Source: an uncultured bacterium
GTDB taxonomy: Bacteria; Actinomycetota; Coriobacteriia; Coriobacteriales; Coriobacteriaceae
Direction: 5' to 3'
NCBI GenBank assembly: GCA_905214905.1
Contig: CAJMNK010000015.1
Coordinates: forward strand, 1-34,936
Length of the DNA: 34,936 nucleotides
Shown one piece after another: positions 1 through 8,358 of the stretch (the first letter of the stretch is position 1; each line of letters begins with the position of its first letter). Both the position numbers and the translations under genes were made by a program. Under the pieces are notes generated by a model, which worked only from the letters and a program-made list of their open reading frames with translations, did no database searches and was not told the DNA's origin.

Positions 1-97
1 GGCGGGCCAGTTCGTTGGCCGCGATGAGGCCCACAAAGACGAGAGCCCAGCCCAAAAGCTGGAAGCCGGCGTTTTCGACGTAGATCTGAAATAACAT
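1..97 (-). CDS. DUF5692-like membrane protein, N-terminal fragment (cut by window edge)
   Basis: The first 32 codons of a leftward gene are visible, beginning MLFQIYVENAGFQLLGWALV and continuing with a hydrophobic stretch that ends near AANELAR. The start follows a strong ribosome binding site (GGGAGGA, about 8 bases upstream). The fragment aligns without gaps to the N-terminus of the complete membrane protein at 4208-5215 (MLFDVWGSD..., then GWAMVFIGLIVLNE against GWALVFVGLIAANE), so the two are paralogs. It lies 62 bp downstream of hypA on the same strand and is probably the third gene of that operon. The family name DUF5692 is from memory and no function is known to me; the remainder of the gene is outside the window. 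Confidence 0.75.
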   Translation of the reverse strand, partial: MLFQIYVENAGFQLLGWALVFVGLIAANELAR

Positions 98-159
98 GAT
101 ACGGTTCCTCCCTTGTTTTTGGCGGCAGCGCCGCCGTGTACCCGGTCAAAGGCGCGTCC

Positions 160-504
160 CTAGCACGCCTCGATCTCCTTGATATTGATCTCATTCCCGC
201 TGACGAGATGCGTGCGCGGGCTTTGGCAGAAAGGGCACGTTTTGCCGTGCTCCACCGTGGCGTAGGTGCTGCCGCAGTCCTCGCACAGGGTAACGGCGGG
301 CAGCGCCTCGATGGCGAGGCGCGAGCCGTTCAGCAATTGCGATCTGGCCGCCGCCCAGTGCCAGCAGTCCTCCAGATAAGTATGCACCACGCCGGAGACC
401 TCACCCAGCTCCAGCGTCACCGTGGAGACGCGGCGCAGCTTGTTCTGCCGCCCAACCTCCTCGATGCTGTCGATGATATGGAATACGATCCCAAGCTCAT
501 GCAT
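160..504 (-). CDS. hypA: HypA-type nickel metallochaperone for hydrogenase maturation
   Basis: This 114-residue protein has the usual HypA/HybF length and layout. It starts MHELGI, where His2 is the family's nickel ligand (with Glu3 next to it). A zinc knuckle follows with two CxxC pairs, CEDC near residue 75 and CPFC near residue 91. HypA delivers nickel, with HypB, to [NiFe] hydrogenase precursors in the cytoplasm and sometimes to urease. No hydrogenase subunit or other hyp gene is in the window, so the client is unknown. The start lies 4 bp after the stop of the upstream flavoprotein gene, so the two are almost certainly cotranscribed and translationally coupled; the ribosome binding site (GGACGG) sits inside the end of that gene. 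The annotation is secure by motif; its role in this operon is open. Confidence 0.88.
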   Translation of the reverse strand: MHELGIVFHIIDSIEEVGRQNKLRRVSTVTLELGEVSGVVHTYLEDCWHWAAARSQLLNGSRLAIEALPAVTLCEDCGSTYATVEHGKTCPFCQSPRTHLVSGNEINIKEIEAC

Positions 505-508
505 CGTC

Positions 509-3292
509 TCAGCCGTCCTTTTTGCCGAAGCGGATCTTCATTTCACGCTTGATCATATAAGGCAGAATAGCCTTGAATTTATCCTCCGAACGCACCATCC
601 TGCTGCATTCGGGAAGCTCCCGGTTCAGATGGATGGCGTCGAACTCGCACTTGGTGGTGCAAAGCCCGCAGCCGATGCACTTGTTGGGGTCGACGATCGA
701 GGCACCGCAGCCCAGGCAGCGAGCGGTCTCGGCGCGCACCTGCTCCTCGGTAAAGGTCTCGACGTACTCGCTAAAGGGCGCAGCCTTCTCGCGCTCGCGG
801 TCGACACGTGCTACCTCGCGACTCGCGTTGTCGTAGCTCTCGATCACGACATCGTCGCGGTCGAGCGCGGTGTAGCGACGCTGGTTGCGGCCGATGGTGA
901 GCGTGGATCCCGGCTGCACAAAGCGATGGATGGAGACGGCGGCCTCGTGGCCGGCGGCGATGGCATCGATGGCAAAGCTCGGACCGGTGTAGACGTCGCC
1001 GCCCACAAAGATGTCGGGCTCGGCGGTCTGGTAGGTCTGGGGATCGGCAAGGGCACCCTGGCCGCGGCCAAGCTCCACCTTGGAGCCAGCCAGCAGGTCG
1101 CCCCACACAATGGACTGGCCAATCGACATGACCACGCGGTCGGCATCGACACGGCGCAGGTCGTCCTCGTCGTACTCGGGCGCAAAACGGCCCTCGTCGT
1201 CAAAGACACGCGTGCAGCGCTTGAAGGTGATGCCGCACACACGACCGGCCTCGTCCAGGTGAATCTCCTTGGGGCCCCAGCCGCAGCTAATGTGCGCGCC
1301 GTCCTCAATGGCCTCGCGACGCTCCTCCTCGCTGGCAGGCATCTGGGCCTCGCTCTCCAGGCAGAACATCTCAACGTGCTCGGAACCCAGACGGCAGGCG
1401 TTGCGCGCGACGTCGATGGCCACGTTGCCGCCGCCCACCACGATAGTGCGGCCGGGCAGCGCGTCAATCTTGCCGCTGTTGACCTCGCGCAAGAAGTCGA
1501 CGGCCACGGTCACATCCTCGGCATCCTCGCCCGGAATACCGGCAAGGCGGCCGCCCTGGCAGCCAATGGCCACGTAGAAGGCCTTAAAGCCCTGCTCGCG
1601 CAGCTCGTCGAGCGTCACATCACGACCGACCTCCACGCCATATCGGAACTCGGCACCCATCAGACGAATAACCTCGACCTCGGCCTCAATAACGTCCTTC
1701 TGCAGCTTAAAGCTGGGAATACCGTAAGTGAGCATGCCGCCCGGGCGCTCGTTCTTCTCGAACACGACGGGCTTGTAGCCCTTCTCGGCCAGATAGAAAG
1801 CGCAGGACAGGCCGGCCGGACCGGCACCGATGATGGCGATCTTCTGGTCGAAGCCGCCGGCGCGCGTCGGGGTCACCACAGGCGGGACATAGCGGGTCGC
1901 GGCGTCCAGATCGCGCTGGGCGATGAACTTCTTGACCTCGTCGATAGCCACGGCGGCGTCCACACGGCCGCGGGTGCAGGCATCCTCACAGCGGCGGTTG
2001 CACACACGGCCGCAGATAGCGGGCAGCGGGTTCTCGCGCTTAATGAGTGCCAGGGCCTCGTCATAGCGACCCTGAGCCGCGAGCTTCAAATAGCCCTGAA
2101 CGGCAACGTGCGCGGGGCAGGCCGTCTTACAGGGCGCGGTGCCGGACTCATGCGTCTCGATGCGGTTGTCGTTGCGGTAGTTGGGCGACCACTTGGTGTG
2201 GTCCCACTTGGTGGCATCGGGCAGCTCCTGGCGCGGATACTCGGGCACCTGTCCGCCCGCCTTTTTGCTGCAGAGCTTCTGGCCCAGCTTGGCGGCGCCG
2301 GCCGGACACACCTCAACGCAGCGACCGCAGGCCACGCACTTGTCCTTCTCGACCTTGGCGACATAGGCCGAGCGCGACAGGTTGGGCGTGTTGAACAGCT
2401 GAGAGGTACGCAGGGCATAGCACACGTTGACGTTGCAGTTGCAGATGGCGAAAATCTTGTTCTCGCCGTCGATATTGGTGATCTGGTGCACAAAGCCGTT
2501 ATCCTCGGCCTGGCGCAGGATGTCGTAGACTTCCTCGCGCGTCACATAGTGGCCGCGGTCGGTCTCAACCACATAGTCGGCCATATCGCCCACGGCAATG
2601 CACCAATCGGCCGGGTCGTCGGCGCAGCCCTCTCCCATCACGCGACGGCTCGCGCGGCAGCTGCAGGTGCTGGCGGCATATTTACCCTCGTATTTGTCGA
2701 GCCAATGCTCAATATGCTCGATCGGCACCGACGTGCTCGCGGCATCGATGGCCTTCTCGACCGGAATGACATGCATGCCGATACCGGCGCCTCCGGGCGG
2801 CACCATCGGCGTGGCCTTGGACAGCGGTCCCTTGGACGCCTGCTCAAAGAACTTGGCATAGACCGGATGCTCCTCGAGCTGACCCATGCGCATGTTGAGG
2901 AACTCGGCGGAACCCGGCACCAGCATGGGCAGCACCCACTGCTTGGCGCGCTCGGGGTTTTCCCAGTTGTACTCGAGCAGACCCGTGTAGCTCATGTCGT
3001 CGAGCATCTTCTCGATATCGGCTTCGGGCATGCCGGTGAGCTTGACCATCTCGGGCAGCGTATAGGGACGGCGCATCTTCATCTTGCAGAGCACTTCGGC
3101 CTGCTCGTCGGTTGCAGCCTCGGCAAACGACCAGTACTCGTAGCCCAGCAGCTCATCGCGATGCAGCAGACGGTTGGTGCAGTGCTCGCACAGCTTGACG
3201 ATTGCCTCGCGCGGATGCTCCGGCAGCGGCGGCACGAACTCCGAACCGATGTCGGGCTCGGTGTAGCTAATCCCCGGTCCGTTGAGAATCAT
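509..3292 (-). CDS. Multi-cluster iron-sulfur FAD/NAD(P)-dependent oxidoreductase (GltD-like)
   Basis: A 927-residue modular redox enzyme. The open frame runs further upstream, but ATG at 3292 is preceded by GAAGGGA and begins MILNGPGISYTEPDIG; earlier starts would run through the control region into the TetR gene. Domains in order: a CxxC (Cys35, Cys38) with a winged-helix-like segment to about residue 110; a cysteine-rich region (CSCR, then ICNCNVNVC) to about 300, resembling the N-terminal part of anaerobe heterodisulfide/ferredoxin-type proteins; a [4Fe-4S] motif CVACGRCVEVCP near 318; a GltD-like cysteine region (CKTACPAH, CGRVCNRRCEDAC) near 386-440; an FAD Rossmann motif IAIIGAGPAGLS near 487; a second dinucleotide motif TIVVGGGNVAIDVA near 617; and a C-terminal ferredoxin motif CIGCGLCTTKC near 871. 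It probably moves electrons between NAD(P)H and an unknown acceptor through several clusters. It resembles the small subunit of glutamate synthase but no large subunit is nearby. It is first gene of a leftward operon with hypA. Confidence 0.85.
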   Translation of the reverse strand: MILNGPGISYTEPDIGSEFVPPLPEHPREAIVKLCEHCTNRLLHRDELLGYEYWSFAEAATDEQAEVLCKMKMRRPYTLPEMVKLTGMPEADIEKMLDDMSYTGLLEYNWENPERAKQWVLPMLVPGSAEFLNMRMGQLEEHPVYAKFFEQASKGPLSKATPMVPPGGAGIGMHVIPVEKAIDAASTSVPIEHIEHWLDKYEGKYAASTCSCRASRRVMGEGCADDPADWCIAVGDMADYVVETDRGHYVTREEVYDILRQAEDNGFVHQITNIDGENKIFAICNCNVNVCYALRTSQLFNTPNLSRSAYVAKVEKDKCVACGRCVEVCPAGAAKLGQKLCSKKAGGQVPEYPRQELPDATKWDHTKWSPNYRNDNRIETHESGTAPCKTACPAHVAVQGYLKLAAQGRYDEALALIKRENPLPAICGRVCNRRCEDACTRGRVDAAVAIDEVKKFIAQRDLDAATRYVPPVVTPTRAGGFDQKIAIIGAGPAGLSCAFYLAEKGYKPVVFEKNERPGGMLTYGIPSFKLQKDVIEAEVEVIRLMGAEFRYGVEVGRDVTLDELREQGFKAFYVAIGCQGGRLAGIPGEDAEDVTVAVDFLREVNSGKIDALPGRTIVVGGGNVAIDVARNACRLGSEHVEMFCLESEAQMPASEEERREAIEDGAHISCGWGPKEIHLDEAGRVCGITFKRCTRVFDDEGRFAPEYDEDDLRRVDADRVVMSIGQSIVWGDLLAGSKVELGRGQGALADPQTYQTAEPDIFVGGDVYTGPSFAIDAIAAGHEAAVSIHRFVQPGSTLTIGRNQRRYTALDRDDVVIESYDNASREVARVDREREKAAPFSEYVETFTEEQVRAETARCLGCGASIVDPNKCIGCGLCTTKCEFDAIHLNRELPECSRMVRSEDKFKAILPYMIKREMKIRFGKKDG

Positions 3293-3385
3293 GGTTATCC
3301 CTTCTCTTGCCGCAGCCCGGCGAGACCGCAGCGCCCCTCTTTTTTTGCAGGCCGGGCATGCCCCCATGCCGTTCACCCGCCATTG

Positions 3386-3423
3386 TTGACATTGTGTCAA
3401 AAATAGTATTGACGAACCGTCAA
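3386..3423. promoter_or_regulatory. Paired palindromic operator between the TetR gene and the flavoprotein operon
   Basis: Two 15-bp palindromes lie here: TTGACA-TTG-TGTCAA at 3386-3400 and TTGACG-AAC-CGTCAA at 3409-3423. Their centres are 23 bp apart, about two helical turns, so two dimers could bind the same DNA face. The outer flanks are also symmetric (ATTGTTGAC and GTCAACAAT). They lie 94 bp upstream of the flavoprotein start and 58 bp upstream of the TetR start, as expected for a shared autoregulatory operator. Binding by the adjacent TetR protein is inferred. I cannot pick a convincing -35/-10 pair for either direction. Confidence 0.65.
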
Positions 3424-3481
3424 CAATATTCAAGACTGTTAGGCGAACGGTCAGGCAAAAGAGGATGAAAGGCGGCAAAAC

Positions 3482-4144
3482 ATGGGCAACAACACAGCAG
3501 ATATCTCTGTGGTCGATGCCGTCCCCGCATCCGATAGCGCGGCAAAGCGCCTGACGGGCGACGAACGCCGTCGCGAGATCCTCGATGCCGTGCGCACCGT
3601 AAGCTCCGAGCTGGGCGTGTCCCACCTATCGGTATCGGCCGTGACCAAGCGAGCCGGCTGCACGCGCTCGCTGTTCTACCACTACTTCGCCGACATGGAC
3701 GCCGCCGTCACCGCCGTCATGGACGAGGCAATCGACGGTTTTATCTCCGAGCTCGAGCAGTGGAATGCCGGCCGCACCGTTGGTGATATCGAGGGCGCGC
3801 TCGACACCGTCGCCCCGCTCTTTAAACGCCTGGTCGCCAGCGGCCACGAGCTGCCGAGCACGCTCACCTCGAGCAGCGGCGCGCTCTACGGCGGCTTTTT
3901 GCACAACGTGGTCCAGCGCGTGGCGCAGTATATCTGCGATACCACCGTGGTGGATTTTGTCGCCCATCATGAGCTACGCATCGACCATGTCTACGAGACG
4001 TTCTACACCCTCATCATGGGTCTTTTGATGTATATCCGCACGCACCCCGATGTGCCCGACGAGACGGTCAAGGAAATCATCGCCTCGACACTCCACATCG
4101 AGGGCTATACCGCCAAGTATCCGGAGCGCAAGCCCCAGAACTGA
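3482..4144 (+). CDS. TetR-family transcriptional regulator
   Basis: A 220-residue protein. After an N-terminal extension of about 25 residues, residues 28-75 form a TetR-type helix-turn-helix: RREILDAVRTVSSELG, then LSVSAVTKRAGCTRSLFYHY followed by FADMDAA. The C-terminal two thirds are helical with no recognisable ligand signature, as usual in this family. The start follows AAAGGCGGCAAAAC. TetR proteins bind operators as dimers and release them when a small ligand binds. The gene is divergent from the iron-sulfur flavoprotein operon, lies 63 bp before a DUF5692-like gene on the same strand, and has two near-identical palindromes upstream. Control of both directions is inferred; the ligand is unknown. 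Confidence 0.9.
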   Translation: MGNNTADISVVDAVPASDSAAKRLTGDERRREILDAVRTVSSELGVSHLSVSAVTKRAGCTRSLFYHYFADMDAAVTAVMDEAIDGFISELEQWNAGRTVGDIEGALDTVAPLFKRLVASGHELPSTLTSSSGALYGGFLHNVVQRVAQYICDTTVVDFVAHHELRIDHVYETFYTLIMGLLMYIRTHPDVPDETVKEIIASTLHIEGYTAKYPERKPQN

Positions 4145-4207
4145 CGACATTTGGCCAAACTGCCCGCGATCAGAAGAGGGGCCGCGGGCGTGTGAAAGGA
4201 GAGCAGC

Positions 4208-5215
4208 ATGCTGTTCGATGTTTGGGGTAGCGATACCCTTATCCACTGGGCCGGCTGGGCCATGGTCTTTATCGGCCTGATCGTGCTCAACGAGGTCGGC
4301 CGCCGCACCAAGCTGGGCGCGGCAATCATCTTTGGCGTGGCTCCGCTGGCCATGACCATCTACTGTGTCGCCATCGCCGTCGGTGTTTCGCAGGGTGCCG
4401 AGTGGGCGCTCACCAACCCCACCCATGTGTACCAGAACAGCTGGTTCCACTACGCCAAGGTATACGCGGCACTGGCCGGTTGCTGGGGCTTCATTGCCAT
4501 TAAGTACCAGTGGGGAAAGATCGGCAAGGCGCATTGGTTCCGCGCGTGGCCGTTTGTGATCGTCGCCATCAACATCATGATCGCCGTCGTGTCCGACTTC
4601 GAGAGCGCCTATCACTTCTTTGTCCTGGGCGAGTCCACCTGGGTAACCTCCGAGGGTGCCACGCAGCTGGCCGGCTGGAACAACGTGTTCAACGGCATCG
4701 CGGGCATCATCAACATCTTCTGCATGACCGGTTGGTGGAGCGTCTACGCCTCCGAGGATCAGACCGACATGCTGTGGCCCGATATGACCTGGGTCTACAT
4801 CATCGCCTACGATATCTGGAACTTCTGCTACACCTACAACTGCCTGCCCACCCACTCCTGGTTCTGCGGCTTTGCGCTGCTGCTGGCGCCCACCGTCGCC
4901 GCCTTTATCTGGAACAAGGGCGGCTGGATCCAGAACCGCGCCTTTACGCTGGCCATTTGGTGCATGTTTGCCCAGGTGTTCCCGTTCTTCCAGGAGGAGT
5001 CCATCTTTGTGACCCACTCCACGCTTGACCCCGGCGCCGCCACTGCGGTCTCGGTCGCTGCGCTGATTGCCAACGTCGCCGCAATCATCTACATCGCCTA
5101 CCGTGCCAAGAAGCTCGGCCGCAACCCCTACAAGCAGGATGTCTTTGAGGGCACCAGCGATTGGGAGAAGGCCACCGCCCGCCGCGCCAAGGTTGATTAC
5201 GCTCACGCCGAGTAA
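4208..5215 (+). CDS. DUF5692-like polytopic membrane protein
   Basis: A 335-residue protein with about eight to ten hydrophobic segments, among them GWAMVFIGLIVL near residue 17, AAIIFGVAPLAMTIYCVAIAVGV near 38, AWPFVIVAINIMIAVVSDF near 115, and a C-terminal segment near 285 ending in a basic, cytoplasm-like tail (YRAKKLGRNPYKQ). It is rich in Trp, Tyr and His in the middle (WNFCYTYNCLPTHSWFCGF), which could form a cofactor or substrate pocket. The start follows AAAGGAGA and comes 63 bp after the TetR gene, so the two are probably one operon. A second copy begins at the left edge of the window. I recognise the family as DUF5692, seen mainly in Coriobacteriia, but know no function; transport or membrane electron transfer are only possibilities. 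A strong terminator follows. Confidence 0.8.
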   Translation: MLFDVWGSDTLIHWAGWAMVFIGLIVLNEVGRRTKLGAAIIFGVAPLAMTIYCVAIAVGVSQGAEWALTNPTHVYQNSWFHYAKVYAALAGCWGFIAIKYQWGKIGKAHWFRAWPFVIVAINIMIAVVSDFESAYHFFVLGESTWVTSEGATQLAGWNNVFNGIAGIINIFCMTGWWSVYASEDQTDMLWPDMTWVYIIAYDIWNFCYTYNCLPTHSWFCGFALLLAPTVAAFIWNKGGWIQNRAFTLAIWCMFAQVFPFFQEESIFVTHSTLDPGAATAVSVAALIANVAAIIYIAYRAKKLGRNPYKQDVFEGTSDWEKATARRAKVDYAHAE

Positions 5216-5282
5216 CGTGCTGGTCGCTGTTGGCGCTTGGGCATAGGCCCGCCTGCCAGATTTTCAATCCAATGTCTCGCAG

Positions 5283-5323
5283 AGCCCCCGGAAAGCGTTT
5301 CGCTCGCTTTTCGGGGGCTTTTG
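5283..5323 (+). terminator. Rho-independent terminator of the TetR/DUF5692 unit
   Basis: A 15-bp stem (5283-5297 with 5305-5319, one G-T wobble) closes a 7-base loop and is followed by TTTT. It lies 67 bp after the stop of the DUF5692-like gene. Confidence 0.9.
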
Positions 5324-5450
5324 TCGTTGCGTCTTATTCATCTATTCAAAAACGTGTGCATATATAAAATCGGATTTCAAATCATGCGGCGGCTGTATGG
5401 GGTCCCGTTTTTGGGTACAGTGTTGTCCCGATATTGAGCTTGGGGGATAT

Positions 5451-6953
5451 ATGAAAGATGAGACGATGGGCCAAGAGGATGCGGACCAAGATGCAGAAGC
5501 GTGTGCCGAGGCCCTGGAGAGCCTAGACCAGATCGCGCTGGCCGAGATTGAGTTTGACGATTCGAGCATTGATGTGCAGGATGAGCCAGAAATCGAGGCG
5601 CAGCCCGATGATCAGGATGCAAAAGACGATGGCGCCGCGCCCACCGAAGACGAGGCGGGGCACGAGGAATCCGAATGTGAGGCCGACGACCAGACCGAAT
5701 CCGATACGAGCGAGGAAACCATCTTGCTCGACAGCTTGCCGGCCGAGGATTCGCTGACCCGCGAGCTCCCCGGCCTAGGTTCTGCTCCTGTCGTCGATGA
5801 GACCATCGCCATGGGCGATATTCCCCTGCCGTCCGTTCCCTCGGCACGCGAAGCCGAGGTCCGCCATCGCAAGATGTCGCCAAAGCGCCGCAATCTGATG
5901 GTCGCCGGCGTCGTGGCCGTCGCGCTTGTCGCCGGCGGTGCAGGCTATGCTGCCTGGAACGGATATCAGCAAGAGCAGGCTGCCGCTGTCGCCGCCAATG
6001 CCCACACGATGATGTCGGTGCAGATTGGCGTGCATGCCGCGGGCCTCGACTGCTCAACTGGCTCCAAGATTCCCGTGCAGGTGAGCGGGCAGGATTCCGA
6101 CGGTTCTTCCGTGAGCGAAACGCTCTACGTTGACGAGCACGGTCGCGGCATTAAGCTGCTGCCCGGCGATTACACGCTCTCCATTGCCGCCTCCCCCATC
6201 GCGGCCGACGGCACCATCTATACCGTCCCGACCACCAAGACGCAGGTCACCGTTAAGAGCGATGGACAGGATTTAAGTGCCCAGGCCACCTTTAAGCTCA
6301 AAGTGCCTTCGGCCGACACGGTGACCGACGACCAGATCGATGCCGCCGCCAAGTATGCCGAGGAGGGAGGCGCGAGCTCCGCCGCCACCGCCAAGGTGCT
6401 CCAGCAGGCGGCAACCGCGCGGCGCGACGCCGCCGTCAATGCCGTGAGCGCGCAAAAGGCACAGGCGGCCCGTGATGCCGACGCCCGTCACAAGGCAACC
6501 GACCTTTACCAGCTCGATATCCCCGTCGAGTGGTACGGCAAGGTCGAGACTTGGCAGAATGGCAGCACGCTATGCATCTATCTTGCCGGCGACAGCGATA
6601 CGCCGATCGTGACGCTCGTCGCGGTGCGCGAGGGCGAGAGCTTTACGCCCGATGAGGGCGATACGGTTTTGGGTGCGGCCAATCTAGGCAACGGTTATAC
6701 CGTCTACGCCAGCGGCCCCGTCTATCCGTACGTGGTGCCCCAGACCATCAACGGACGGACGCAGAATCCCGTGTCAACCTACCCCATGGACACGGCCATT
6801 GAGCTTGTTGAGCTTACGACCGGCAACCGCTACACCTATAGCCAGATCAAGAACGTACTGGTCGGCAAAGACGGTAAAGCCGACGCCGCGACCAAACTCG
6901 AGACCGACTACCTCGCCCAGATTCTCCTGCCGAGCATCAAGGCCCAGGACTAG
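5451..6953 (+). CDS. Single-pass membrane protein with acidic N-terminal tail, unknown function
   Basis: I do not recognise this 500-residue protein. ATG at 5451 follows GGGGGAT and is preferred over an in-frame ATG 54 bp earlier that lacks a binding site. Residues 1-110 are very rich in Asp and Glu and look disordered. A basic stretch (RHRKMSPKRRN, near 138-148) precedes one membrane helix at about 148-169 (NLMVAGVVAVALVAGGAGYAAW). This charge pattern places the acidic tail in the cytoplasm and the rest outside. Residues 185-285 look like a beta-rich domain (SKIPVQVSG, LLPGDYTLSI); 290-345 is an Ala-rich helix; the C-terminal 150 residues contain DIPVEWYGKVETWQNGS and resemble a secreted domain of a kind common in actinobacterial surface proteins. 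A function in the envelope is inferred. A possible remnant of a paralog's C-terminus lies near 17684-17713. Confidence 0.75.
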   Translation: MKDETMGQEDADQDAEACAEALESLDQIALAEIEFDDSSIDVQDEPEIEAQPDDQDAKDDGAAPTEDEAGHEESECEADDQTESDTSEETILLDSLPAEDSLTRELPGLGSAPVVDETIAMGDIPLPSVPSAREAEVRHRKMSPKRRNLMVAGVVAVALVAGGAGYAAWNGYQQEQAAAVAANAHTMMSVQIGVHAAGLDCSTGSKIPVQVSGQDSDGSSVSETLYVDEHGRGIKLLPGDYTLSIAASPIAADGTIYTVPTTKTQVTVKSDGQDLSAQATFKLKVPSADTVTDDQIDAAAKYAEEGGASSAATAKVLQQAATARRDAAVNAVSAQKAQAARDADARHKATDLYQLDIPVEWYGKVETWQNGSTLCIYLAGDSDTPIVTLVAVREGESFTPDEGDTVLGAANLGNGYTVYASGPVYPYVVPQTINGRTQNPVSTYPMDTAIELVELTTGNRYTYSQIKNVLVGKDGKADAATKLETDYLAQILLPSIKAQD

Positions 6954-6997
6954 CGGACCATGACACCTGAGTCCTGGCCTCGCAAATCCATAGACGA

Positions 6998-8350
6998 TTA
7001 GGAAAGGAGCCACTTCCATGCGGGCACAGCATGTACCACGCCGTGTTTGCATGGAATATCGGCCTGCTCATCCATGGTAACGATTACCGACTCACCAAGA
7101 TCGAACTGGGCCATCGAGGCATCAAGCGCGGCAATTTCGCGCTCGCGCGTTTTCTCACCTGCCATATCCACACTCACCTGAATCAGGCTATAAGCCCGCA
7201 TGAGAAGTGCGTCCCCAGCCACAAAGTCCACCTCATGGCTTTTGCTCTTCTCTTTGATCAGCAGGCGGCAGACCGATCCGATCCTCACCGCGGGAGTCCT
7301 TCTTCTTAGCGCGTTGAACACTGCGGTCTCGAGCCTCTGGCCCTGGTCCAATGCCGATGCGGGAGAGAATGCTCCAAACATCGCGGGATCGACAGCGTAG
7401 ACCTTAGACGCAGACCGCATGTTATTTGCCAGTGAACGCGTGAACTCCGGCACGGAGAACAGCAGGTAGGCATCCTCATAATACTCAAGTAAATCGCTGA
7501 GCGAATTACGACTGACGGGTATCTGTCTGCTCTTGAACTCGTTGTACACTTTGTTCACTGACAGCTCTCGTCCCGAAGATGCCATACACCGCGTCAAGAA
7601 CAGCGATGCCAGGCGAGGGTTCTTAACGTCGTAACGTTCAACGACGTCCATGGCGACCGTTCGCGAAGCATATTCCTGTAGCAGCTGAATCGCGTCTGCA
7701 GGCGTCTGCTCAAGTGTCGCGATGAATCCCCCTTGTTCAAGATACCCGATCAGATGATGTCGAAGCAGCGCTGCATCGCTCGGGGAAAAGGTCGCATCTG
7801 GCTCAGGAACGCTCCCCGTCTTATATCGGACGTATTCCGAAAAACTCAACGGAAACAGCTCTCGCACAAGAGAGCGGCCCCTGAACTCGCTCTTAAGTTC
7901 CGAGGACAGCATCTTAGAAGAAGATCCCGTCACGTAGACGGTCGCTTTCTCCGTATCGACCACACGCCGCAGAAACGCACCCCATTCGGGAATTTCTTGG
8001 ATCTCGTCAAAGAAAATGTAAGCGCCCTCGGTTCGAGCAGCAGGATACAGCGCATAGAACGTGTCGAGCACGTCCGCCAGCAGCGATGGCTCATACGGGC
8101 GCAAGCGCTCATCCTCAAAATTGAAGTAAAGCATCCGGTCAAGCTCGACGCCCCGGCTCTGAAGCCGCCGCATCTCCTGATACAAGCGATACGTCTTTCC
8201 ACAACGGCGGGCCCCCACAATCACATTTACGATGTTGTCGCGCTTTGGCTCCTGTGGGTTTCCTAGATCTAGGTCTCGCTCAAAGACCTGCGGAACCCCC
8301 TGCTGTTCAAAGTCCTTTATTTTCTGGGCGATCAAGTCGTTGAATGCCAT
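6998..8350 (-). CDS. AAA-family ATPase with DUF4143-like C-terminal domain
   Basis: A 450-residue protein. The N-terminal ATPase has a P-loop VGARRCGKTY (about 45-54), Walker B AYIFFDEIQE (near 110) and a sensor-like VTGSSSKML (near 140). The C-terminal half has the DUF4143 layout, including LETAVFNALRRR and EVDFVAGD followed by LIQVSVD, which resembles a PD-(D/E)xK fold in which the usual ExK reads QVS. The family (AAA_14 plus DUF4143) is common, often mobile, and its role is poorly known. The base composition is visibly lower in GC than its neighbours, which suggests horizontal acquisition. It stands alone, convergent with the acidic-tail membrane protein. Three copies of an AT-rich element lie directly upstream (8359-8447), so self-regulation is plausible. 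Confidence 0.85.
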   Translation of the reverse strand: MAFNDLIAQKIKDFEQQGVPQVFERDLDLGNPQEPKRDNIVNVIVGARRCGKTYRLYQEMRRLQSRGVELDRMLYFNFEDERLRPYEPSLLADVLDTFYALYPAARTEGAYIFFDEIQEIPEWGAFLRRVVDTEKATVYVTGSSSKMLSSELKSEFRGRSLVRELFPLSFSEYVRYKTGSVPEPDATFSPSDAALLRHHLIGYLEQGGFIATLEQTPADAIQLLQEYASRTVAMDVVERYDVKNPRLASLFLTRCMASSGRELSVNKVYNEFKSRQIPVSRNSLSDLLEYYEDAYLLFSVPEFTRSLANNMRSASKVYAVDPAMFGAFSPASALDQGQRLETAVFNALRRRTPAVRIGSVCRLLIKEKSKSHEVDFVAGDALLMRAYSLIQVSVDMAGEKTREREIAALDASMAQFDLGESVIVTMDEQADIPCKHGVVHAVPAWKWLLS

Positions 8351-8358
8351 GATTCTCC

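Noticed and set aside
121..135. GGCGGC-AGC-GCCGCC hairpin after hypA, next to a T-rich stretch.
   Set aside because: The T run is on the wrong side for a terminator of the leftward operon, and no rightward gene ends here.
422..3406. Very long open frame on the plus strand opposite the flavoprotein gene.
   Set aside because: It is a high-GC antisense shadow with no recognisable domain. Similar shadows lie opposite dnaK, clpB, the aconitase gene and the PTS operon.
3293..3625. N-terminal extension of the flavoprotein reading frame by 111 codons.
   Set aside because: It runs through the operator region and into the TetR gene; ATG at 3292 has a good binding site and the conserved N-terminus.
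6941..6980. Inverted repeat around the stop codon of the acidic-tail membrane protein (GGCCCAGGACT with AGTCCTGGCC).
   Set aside because: One bulge and no following T run; too weak to call as a terminator between the convergent genes.
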